Positions 1 through 5,274 of a stretch of DNA of 8,090 nucleotides are shown here, one piece after another. The notes beneath the pieces were generated by a model that had not been told where the DNA came from, searched no databases, and worked only from the letters and a program-made list of their open reading frames with translations. The stretch comes from Spirochaetia bacterium (GTDB lineage Bacteria > Spirochaetota > Spirochaetia > DTKZ01). The stretch is from contig JAISXE010000102.1 of NCBI GenBank assembly GCA_031270615.1, positions 1-8,090 on the forward strand, read 5' to 3'. The translations under genes and the position numbers were made by a program. Numbering within the stretch: the stretch's first letter is position 1; each line of letters begins with the position of its first letter.

Positions 1-76
1 GGGATAAATGCTTATGGCATAAGGAGTTATTTATCCTTGTGTCTTTTGTGGCTGGAATTCCGCGAAACTGCCGCAT
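1..76 (-). CDS. 5' end of an unidentified gene, cut by the window edge
   Basis: The minus strand has an ATG at 76-74 followed by 25 codons without a stop up to the window edge. The translation begins MRQFRGIPATKDTRI and I do not recognise a family in it. The start is supported by a Shine-Dalgarno sequence (GAGGAG, complement of 81-86) four bases before the ATG, and by a near-consensus promoter about 70 bases upstream (147-175). Codons 14-25 coincide with nested inverted repeats: 2-9 pairs with 29-36, and 11-16 pairs with 18-23. A short regulatory leader peptide is therefore possible instead of a full gene. The two palindromes between the promoter and the start suggest tight regulation. The signals make translation likely; the product is unknown. 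Confidence 0.45.
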   Translation of the reverse strand, partial: MRQFRGIPATKDTRINNSLCHKHLS

Positions 77-95
77 TTTTCTCCTCGCATTAATT

Positions 96-128
96 AGAAT
101 ATAATTTCACTATATGAAATTATATTCT
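96..128. promoter_or_regulatory. Perfect 14-bp inverted repeat in the leader of the leftward gene
   Basis: AGAATATAATTTCA (96-109) is followed by a 5-base centre (110-114) and its exact reverse complement (115-128). It lies about 12 to 44 bases downstream of the predicted start of the leftward transcript and ends 10 bases before the ribosome binding site. It could be a second operator or an AU-rich RNA hairpin controlling translation. On the plus strand a T7 run follows (130-136), so it also has the shape of a weak terminator for rightward transcription, but no rightward gene precedes it in the window. Confidence 0.55.
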
Positions 129-146
129 CTTTTTTTGTCTTGTTGC

Positions 147-175
147 ACTATACCACCGCTTTAGCGGCTTGTCAA
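147..175 (-). promoter_or_regulatory. Sigma70-type promoter reading leftwards
   Basis: Read on the minus strand, this is a perfect -35 box TTGACA (175-170), a 17-bp spacer and a -10 box TATAGT (152-147). The start of transcription should fall near 140. The sequence upstream of the -35 box (176-216) is dominated by runs of A and T, as expected for an UP element contacting the RNA polymerase alpha subunit. The only gene start it can serve in the window is the minus-strand ATG at 76. Confidence 0.75.
156..167. promoter_or_regulatory. Palindrome inside the promoter spacer, likely operator
   Basis: CCGCT-TT-AGCGG is a perfect palindrome lying wholly between the -35 and -10 boxes of the leftward promoter. 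Dimeric repressors and MerR-type activators commonly bind at this position. The sequence does not show which regulator is involved, and no regulator gene is visible in the window. It could be a chance palindrome, but its placement is suggestive. Confidence 0.45.
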
Positions 176-242
176 CAAAAAAATTCAAAAATTTTCTTTT
201 TTTTTATTTTACGGGAATTTTCCTGACACACAGCGTTCAGGC

Positions 243-473
243 CCGAATCTTCGGTCCCAAATAAAAGCTTCGCTAAAATAGAAAGGCGCGCTTGTTTTTC
301 CGGGGCTGGCCGCGATTTTCTAAAGGGGCCGTACAGGCAGGCCGCGGGCGAAGCCCCGTGTCGGTAAGGCAGAACGGCCCATGCGCCAGACGCCGCTATA
401 CGGCACGCGAAAGCGTGTTCATCTTGCAGGCCGCATGGCGAGAGCCCATACAAAGGCACTGTGGAAAACACAG
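243..473. repeat. Cluster of small GC-rich hairpins, no gene seen
   Basis: This non-coding stretch contains successive short perfect hairpins: 243-247/250-254, GGGC-GAA-GCCC (346-356), CACGC-GAAA-GCGTG (404-417), GGC-GAGA-GCC (437-446) and CTGTG-GAAAA-CACAG (459-473). From the second onwards the loops begin with G and end with A. Two short direct repeats link parts of the region: GCAGGCCGC occurs at 337-345 and 426-434, and a 13-mer at 377-389 recurs inside the neighbouring repeat array at 578-590. Minus-strand reading frames run through here, but they are repeat-derived and lack recognisable content. The region looks like a degenerate extension of the array at 484-684. Confidence 0.5.
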
Positions 474-483
474 GCAACAGGGC

Positions 484-684
484 GATTGAAGCGGAAATCC
501 CGCAGGCCCCGCAGGGGCTGAGGAATTGCAGCGGAAAGCCCGGCTGGTCGCAATTTTGCAAAGGAAAATTGCTGCTCGCCCATGCGCCAGGGATTGCAGC
601 GGAAATCCTTTTTTGCGGCGTAGCCGCAAAAAAGATTGGAGCGGAAAGCCCGGTTTTTGGCGCGGGAGCGCCAAAAAGGCGCCC
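484..684 (+). repeat. Modular direct-repeat array with hairpin spacers (left copy)
   Basis: Four copies of a core close to GATTGNAGCGGAAANCC lie at 484-500, 523-540, 592-608 and 634-650. They alternate strictly between an ...AAATCC and an ...AAAGCC form. The intervening modules differ and are palindromic. 501-522 contains GCCCC-GCA-GGGGC. 541-591 contains an 8-bp stem (550-557/565-572). 609-633 is entirely an 11-bp stem with a GTA loop. 654-677 is a 10-bp stem with a GGGA loop, followed by GGCGCCC. The terminal hairpin faces the PAS gene and ends about 67 bases before its promoter. A rearranged inverted copy lies at 7988-8084. It resembles a REP or MITE-like dispersed intergenic repeat; the exact class is unknown. 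Confidence 0.8.
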
Positions 685-750
685 AAATTCTTTGTTGGCC
701 TCCCAAACTTCACCATCCACTCGATTTCCCCGCCAAGACCGTCTTCTTCC

Positions 751-780
751 TTGACATCCTTTTTTACATAGTATTACAAT
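751..780 (+). promoter_or_regulatory. Sigma70-type promoter for the PAS-lysC unit
   Basis: A perfect TTGACA (751-756) is followed by an 18-bp spacer and TACAAT (775-780), five of six matches to the -10 consensus. Transcription should start near 787, about 25 bases before the PAS gene start at 812. No other convincing promoter was found upstream of 1314, 1857 or 3937, so this one probably drives all four plus-strand genes. Confidence 0.7.
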
Positions 781-801
781 CAGGTGTGTGCGGTTTTTTA
801 T

Positions 802-809
802 GGAGGGAG
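802..809 (+). promoter_or_regulatory. Ribosome binding site that sets the PAS gene start
   Basis: GGAGGGAG lies at the right distance before the ATG at 812 (five bases after GGAGG). It favours 812 over the in-frame GTG at 788, which would sit at the predicted transcription start, and over the ATG at 800, which overlaps the binding site itself. Confidence 0.75.
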
Positions 810-811
810 CG

Positions 812-1267
812 ATGGAAACGGTTATGAACGAGGCGTTTTTTCAATCCGAGGGAAGGAAGATGCGCTGGGACAGCCTTCTGCAAAGCGTTGTGCGGCATGC
901 GGGGGAAGGCCGTCTGGCGATAGTGGATAAAAACCTGGTTGTTCTTTACGCTACCGAGGGGTACTATACACGCCCGGACCTGGCGGGCAGGGCGATAATC
1001 GGGCGGCACCTTTATGAGCTGTTCCCCAATGCCACCCACGAATGGCGGGACATAAACGAGAGGGTGCTGGGCGGGGAGAGCGTCCGCTATGATCGCGATG
1101 TTTATGTCCAACGCGACGGCAGTATCGAACATATACGCTGGGCGTCTTTTCCCTGGTATGGTGCCGACGGCGAGATCGGGGGGCTGGTGCTGTATACGAT
1201 GTTTATCGACGATCCCGCGCGGGGGGACGAGGCCCGCATGGGGCGGGAGGCGGCGGCGGTGCTGTAG
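812..1267 (+). CDS. Stand-alone PAS-domain protein
   Basis: A 151-residue cytoplasmic protein made almost entirely of one PAS fold (about residues 34-134). PAS domains sense small ligands, redox state or protein partners. The segment IIGRHLYELFP (62-72), the helix HEWRDINERVLGGE (76-89) and the strands with RDGSIEHIRW (101-110) and EIGGLVLYTMFID (121-133) match the usual PAS_4-like arrangement seen in sensor kinases and diguanylate cyclases. No kinase, GGDEF, helix-turn-helix or other output domain follows; after the last PAS strand there are only about 18 charged and Ala-rich residues. It has no signal peptide or membrane segment. It is the first gene of the plus-strand unit and lies 46 nt before the membrane-protein pair. 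It may act through a partner protein. The fold is well supported; ligand and role are unknown. Confidence 0.75.
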   Translation: METVMNEAFFQSEGRKMRWDSLLQSVVRHAGEGRLAIVDKNLVVLYATEGYYTRPDLAGRAIIGRHLYELFPNATHEWRDINERVLGGESVRYDRDVYVQRDGSIEHIRWASFPWYGADGEIGGLVLYTMFIDDPARGDEARMGREAAAVL

Positions 1268-1313
1268 GCGCGGCCCGACATCAATAAATTTAGAGTCGAA
1301 GGGGAAAACAAAT

Positions 1314-1847
1314 ATGCCGGTAAAATGGGTGACAAAATTTCTTGCGGGGATCAATGCCAACAAGCGGCCGGGCGAGATCGCGGCGGGCATGGCTTTCGGT
1401 TTCCTTCTGGCTCTGCAGCCGGGCTGGACAGTCGCGGGCATTGCTTTTTTCGCCCTGGCGTTCATGCTGAAGATCAACATGCCCGCGCTTTTTCTTTCTT
1501 TGTTCCTTTTTTCCCTTGCCGCGCCCGCCTTGGATGTCCCTTCGGACCTGGTGGGCGGCTTCATTCTGAACCAGCCGGCTTTGCAGGGGTTTTTTACCGG
1601 CCTGTACAACCTGCCTTTGGTTCCTTACACCCGTTTCAACGACACCCTCGTGATGGGCGGCTTTGCCCTGGGCATTGCCGCGTGGCTGCCCTTGTTTTTC
1701 GTTTTCAGGGCCCTCGTCGGGGCCTACCGGAACACGCTGCGGGAAAAAATCGTCAACAGCAATTTTTTTAAGGCTTTTATGAAATTTCCCCTTGTATCGA
1801 AGATATCCAAGCTCATTGGCAAAATTCTTGATTTTTCGGCCGACTAG
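1314..1847 (+). CDS. DUF2062-like membrane protein, TIGR03546 type
   Basis: A 177-residue inner-membrane protein. After a short basic N-terminus with NANKRPGEIAAGMAFGF (14-30) and the turn QPGW (35-38), it has hydrophobic stretches at about 22-51, 56-73 and 111-135, then a basic C-terminal tail. The N-terminal pattern (polar NxxP-like entry, small-residue helix, P-G turn) is that of the DUF2062 group, and I recognise the whole as the TIGR03546 family. Members are normally encoded beside a TIGR03545 gene, as here. The start has an AAGGGG ribosome binding site (1299-1304) nine bases upstream. The next gene begins 9 nt after the stop, and its ribosome binding site overlaps this stop codon, so the two are probably translated together. 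No biochemical function is established; an envelope role with its partner is likely. Confidence 0.75.
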   Translation: MPVKWVTKFLAGINANKRPGEIAAGMAFGFLLALQPGWTVAGIAFFALAFMLKINMPALFLSLFLFSLAAPALDVPSDLVGGFILNQPALQGFFTGLYNLPLVPYTRFNDTLVMGGFALGIAAWLPLFFVFRALVGAYRNTLREKIVNSNFFKAFMKFPLVSKISKLIGKILDFSAD

Positions 1848-1856
1848 GAGGTTCCT

Positions 1857-3920
1857 GTGGCAGTGCCCTCATTATTCAGAAAAAAATATACCGAGAAAAA
1901 ATTGAATGCGAAGATCCTCGGGCGCGTCTTTATTCCCAAGGACCGGGAATGGCTGAAAAGGCTGTTCAGGCAGGATGCGGCGGGCGTCTACGCCCTGGCG
2001 CAGAAGGATTTCGGCAAGGAAGAGCTGAAGCGGCTCAAGGCCCTGGGGAAATCCATCAAGCAGAACTCGGGCCTGTTCAGCCGCCCGAAGGCGCTTATCG
2101 CCGCGGTTCTGATTGCCCTTGTGTGCGGCGGCTACTATTTTTTCCGCAACGCGCTTATCGAGAAGGCGCTTGTGTCGGCCCTTGAGCTGGTGTTCCAGGC
2201 AAAGGCTTCGGTCAGCGGCCTGGATTTTGATCTTTTTGACATAAAGCTTTCGTGGAACCACCTTGAGGTGGCGAACCGCGACCGGCCGATGAAAAACCTT
2301 TTTGAGCTGGGTTACAGCGAGGCGGATTTTTCCCTGTGGAACCTCCTGAAGGCGCGTTTCGTGGTGGAAGACCTTGAGGTGCGCGATGTCAGGTGGAATA
2401 CGGACAGGACGGTTTCCGGGGAGATCCCCCACGAGAGGAAAAAGGAGGAGGAGTCCTCGGGCGGGGGTTTTGCTTCCGAGCTGGCTGGCTCCGTTATGGC
2501 TTCCCTGTCGTCCTTTGATCCCAAGGCGGTTCTGGAAAGCCAGCTTGACAAGCTCGCGACGCCGAAAACGGCTTTGCGCGTCAAGGAAGAACTCCAGGCC
2601 CAGACGGAAGCCTGGAAGGGGAGGATAGCCGAGGCGCGCAAAGAGGCCGCGTCCTTAAAGGCGCAGGCCGAGGAATTCCGGGGGGTCAATGCCCAGTCGC
2701 TCAAAACGCCGGAGGAGATTCTGGCTTTCGTGACAAAAATAGACGCGGCGGCACAGTCGCTGCGGGGGGCGAAGTCCTCGGCGGAAAGCCTGAAAAGGGA
2801 TTTCGAGGCGACGATGAAAACCGCGGCCTCCGCGAAGACGGAAGTGCAAAGGGCGGTCCAAAAGGACTATGCTTTCGCCGCCTCGCTGGTAAACCTCGGT
2901 TCGGGCGGCCTTATGTCAATAGCGTCGGGGCTGTTTAACGATTTCGCCCGCGAACATCTGGGCGGGTGGTACGGCTACGGGCTGCGCGCCATTGAAATAG
3001 CCCGCAGCCTTCCCAAAAGCGATGCCAAAGAAAAGGCCGAAGAGAAGGCCCCCGAGCGCCTCGGCAGGACCATAGCCTTTCCCGTTACGGACAACCAGCC
3101 CAAACTGTGGATCAAGAATATCGCTTTCAACACCGAAGGCAACAAAGAGCAGAAAGTCGCGGGCAGGGTCACGGATATCACGGGCGCGCCGGATCTTGTG
3201 GGGAAACCGACGGCCTTCGATGTGTCGGTGTCCCTTCCGGGAAAGGTCTTTGAGCTTGGCGGCAGCATCGATATGAGGAGGGACGCGAAAACGGACGCCG
3301 ATATGCGGCTGTCGGCCAAAGGTATTCCCATAAAGGTATGGCTGCCGTCCCCCGTCCTGACGATTAAATCCATCGAGGGGCCCCTGGAGGCAAAAGCCTC
3401 CATGCGGATCATGCGGGCCGGCGGCATGGGCTGCGAAGTCGCGGGCGTCATTGCCAAGCCGAAACTGGAGCGCGAGGGGAAGCGCGACAGGGTTTCCGAT
3501 ATGACGTACTCGGTTTTATCCTCCGTGCGGGCCGTCGACCTTGATGTCGGCTATTCCGTCTCGGCGGACAAAAAAATGGATATAAAGATTTCTTCGTCCC
3601 TCGATAAATCGCTGCGCGAGGGGTTCGTGCACTATATAAAGAGCCAGGAATCCGTATACCGCGCGCAGATCGAGGAGGAGCTGAAAAAGAGGCTGAACGC
3701 CCATATCGCGGAAAACGAGGCCCTGCAAAAGGCGATGGGCGAGCTGCACAAACAGGTGGGGGACAACCTGACGGACGTGGAGGCGTACCGGAAGCTGCTG
3801 GATGGCAAAAAGCAGGAGCTTGAAGACCGGGCGCGGGTTTTGGCGCGGGAAAAGGCGGGCGGCGCGCTGAAGGAACTGGAGAAGAAGCTGCCGGCGCTGC
3901 CGAAAGGGCTTCCGTTTTAG
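1857..3920 (+). CDS. Large AsmA/TamB-like envelope protein, TIGR03545 type
   Basis: A 687-residue protein starting at GTG, with AGGAGG (1846-1851) five bases upstream. It has a basic cytoplasmic N-terminus (1-77) and one membrane helix (about 78-97, ALIAAVLIALVCGGYYFF). A periplasmic segment (about 105-185: GLDFDLFDIKLSWNHLEVAN, then VEDLEVRDVRW) resembles the repeated beta-layers of AsmA/TamB-type proteins, which bridge inner and outer membranes and move lipid. A long Ala/Lys/Glu-rich coiled coil (about 222-340) follows, then more beta-rich sequence (about 405-585) and a second coiled coil (about 595-680). I recognise it as TIGR03545. My recollection is that the family is shorter, which would make the coiled-coil regions an expansion. 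It has no cleavable signal peptide. Its pairing with the upstream membrane gene suggests a two-part envelope complex. The lipid-transfer role is an inference from fold resemblance only. Confidence 0.72.
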   Translation: MAVPSLFRKKYTEKKLNAKILGRVFIPKDREWLKRLFRQDAAGVYALAQKDFGKEELKRLKALGKSIKQNSGLFSRPKALIAAVLIALVCGGYYFFRNALIEKALVSALELVFQAKASVSGLDFDLFDIKLSWNHLEVANRDRPMKNLFELGYSEADFSLWNLLKARFVVEDLEVRDVRWNTDRTVSGEIPHERKKEEESSGGGFASELAGSVMASLSSFDPKAVLESQLDKLATPKTALRVKEELQAQTEAWKGRIAEARKEAASLKAQAEEFRGVNAQSLKTPEEILAFVTKIDAAAQSLRGAKSSAESLKRDFEATMKTAASAKTEVQRAVQKDYAFAASLVNLGSGGLMSIASGLFNDFAREHLGGWYGYGLRAIEIARSLPKSDAKEKAEEKAPERLGRTIAFPVTDNQPKLWIKNIAFNTEGNKEQKVAGRVTDITGAPDLVGKPTAFDVSVSLPGKVFELGGSIDMRRDAKTDADMRLSAKGIPIKVWLPSPVLTIKSIEGPLEAKASMRIMRAGGMGCEVAGVIAKPKLEREGKRDRVSDMTYSVLSSVRAVDLDVGYSVSADKKMDIKISSSLDKSLREGFVHYIKSQESVYRAQIEEELKKRLNAHIAENEALQKAMGELHKQVGDNLTDVEAYRKLLDGKKQELEDRARVLAREKAGGALKELEKKLPALPKGLPF

Positions 3921-3936
3921 GGCCGGACGGCATGCG

Positions 3937-5274
3937 ATGATTGTATTGAAATTCGGCGGGACTTCCGTCCAGGGGCCGGATATGATAGACCGCGCCCTTG
4001 ATATCTGCGCGTCGCGGATAGACAGGGCGCCGGTTCTTGTGTCCTCCGCAATGGCAAAGGTGACGGACTCGCTGGTAAAAATAACGGCGGCTGCGGAGGG
4101 GGGCGACGCGGGGGGCGCGGCCAGGCTCTGCGCGGAGCTTGTCGGGCGGCACCGCGATGTTGCCGGGGCCTTCCTGGGCGGCAAAAACCTGGAAGGCGCG
4201 TGCCTGAAAATCGAGGCGATGGAAAAGGCCCTTCTTTCCCTGGTGAAGGGGCTTGCCCTCCTGCGCGAATGCTCGCCGAGGTCCCGGGACGCGGTCCTGG
4301 CCTTCGGGGAGCTTCTTTCCACGACCCTCATCGCGGCCCGGGCGCGGGAAAGGGGCTGGGAGGCGGATTTTGTCGATTCCCGCCTTTTTATGCGCACGGA
4401 CGGCAACTTTTCCGCCGCCGCGCCGGACATGAAGGCGATAGCCAAACTCGCGAAACGGAAACTCAAACCCGCGCCGGGAAAAATCCTCGTGTGCCAGGGT
4501 TTTATCGGTTCCACGGCTGAAGGAGTCACCACGACCCTGGGCAGGGGCGGCTCCGACCTGAGCGCGACGATCATCGGCGCGGTGCTGGACGCGGAGGCTG
4601 TTGAAATCTGGACGGATGTAAACGGCATTCTTACCACCGACCCGAGGCTCATACCGAACGCCGCGACAATCCCCAGGATGAGTTACGCGGGCGCGGCGGA
4701 GCTTGCCTACTTCGGCGCAAAGGTCATGCATCCCGCCTCGATTCAGCCGGCTGTGGAAAAGGGCATTCCCGTGTGGGTAAAGAACACCGGCGCTCCGGAG
4801 AATCCGGGAACCGAGCTTGTCCCCGTTTCGCAGAACAAAGGGCCGCGGGCAATCGCCTTCAAGAAAAACATCACGCTTATCAACGTGGTTTCTTCGCGCA
4901 TGCTGAACGCCTACGGCTTTTTAAGCAGGATGTTTGCCGTGTTTGAGAAACACAGGACGCCCGTTGACCTTATCGCGACTTCCGAGGTGTCCGTTTCCAT
5001 GACGGTGGAGGGGCAGGCGCCGCTGAAGGAGCTGCTCAAGGACCTGCAGGAGTTCTCAAGCGTGGAGGTGTCAAAAAACCAGGCCATTCTCTGCCTTGTG
5101 GGAAAAGACCTCTGGGAAGAAAAAAAATTCTTTATCAGGGTGTTTTCGGCCTTGGGCGGGATCCCCGTGAAGATGATCTCCCTCGGGGCCTCAAAGATAA
5201 ACCTTTCCCTCGCGCTGTCGGCGGAGCACTGCGACGAGGCGGTCAAACTTTTACACCGAGAATTTTTTGAGTGA
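3937..5274 (+). CDS. lysC: Aspartate kinase, lysine-sensitive LysC type
   Basis: Aspartate kinase (445 residues, the usual monofunctional size) phosphorylates L-aspartate with ATP, the first step towards lysine, diaminopimelate, threonine and methionine. The kinase domain (about 1-290) has KFGGTS (5-10), GFIGST (188-193), GRGGSDLSA (202-210), WTDVNGILTTDPR (225-237) and FGAKVMHP (259-266), all as in active enzymes. Two ACT domains follow (about 313-380 and 385-445). The first carries ML..GFL (322-329) and VDLIATSEVS (343-352), matching the lysine-binding region of E. coli LysC, so lysine feedback inhibition is expected. It is a single enzyme, not fused to homoserine dehydrogenase. Only 16 nt separate it from the preceding gene, the ribosome binding site is weak, and there is no room for a lysine riboswitch. 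Translational coupling is therefore likely. Its 3' end overlaps the convergent ligase gene. Confidence 0.95.
   Translation: MIVLKFGGTSVQGPDMIDRALDICASRIDRAPVLVSSAMAKVTDSLVKITAAAEGGDAGGAARLCAELVGRHRDVAGAFLGGKNLEGACLKIEAMEKALLSLVKGLALLRECSPRSRDAVLAFGELLSTTLIAARARERGWEADFVDSRLFMRTDGNFSAAAPDMKAIAKLAKRKLKPAPGKILVCQGFIGSTAEGVTTTLGRGGSDLSATIIGAVLDAEAVEIWTDVNGILTTDPRLIPNAATIPRMSYAGAAELAYFGAKVMHPASIQPAVEKGIPVWVKNTGAPENPGTELVPVSQNKGPRAIAFKKNITLINVVSSRMLNAYGFLSRMFAVFEKHRTPVDLIATSEVSVSMTVEGQAPLKELLKDLQEFSSVEVSKNQAILCLVGKDLWEEKKFFIRVFSALGGIPVKMISLGASKINLSLALSAEHCDEAVKLLHREFFE

Noticed and set aside
609..677. Rho-independent terminators at the two strong hairpins
   Set aside because: The T-run precedes the stem and the A-run follows it on both strands, so no U-tract follows the RNA hairpin in either direction.
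484..684. CRISPR array
   Set aside because: The repeats are short and imperfect, spacers vary from 22 to 51 bases, are palindromic and are shared with the second array, and no cas gene is present.
172..720. Long minus-strand open frame (182 codons) and overlapping frames on both strands across the repeat region
   Set aside because: They consist of repeat units read through in several frames at once (recurring FPLQS- and FRCN-like strings). They have no good ribosome binding site and no recognisable family, and repeat spacing of 40, 68 and 42 bases does not keep a frame.
788..811. GTG at 788 or ATG at 800 as PAS gene start
   Set aside because: 788 coincides with the predicted transcription start, and 800 overlaps the ribosome binding site that serves 812.
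3921..3936. Lysine riboswitch before lysC
   Set aside because: The gap is only 16 bases and no riboswitch-like sequence is seen at the end of the preceding gene. Control is more likely through the ACT domains and the upstream promoter.
3448..4731. Long open frames antisense to the 3' end of the TIGR03545-type gene and to lysC
   Set aside because: They are by-products of GC-rich codon use opposite strongly conserved proteins, with Arg/Pro/Ala-rich nonsense translations.
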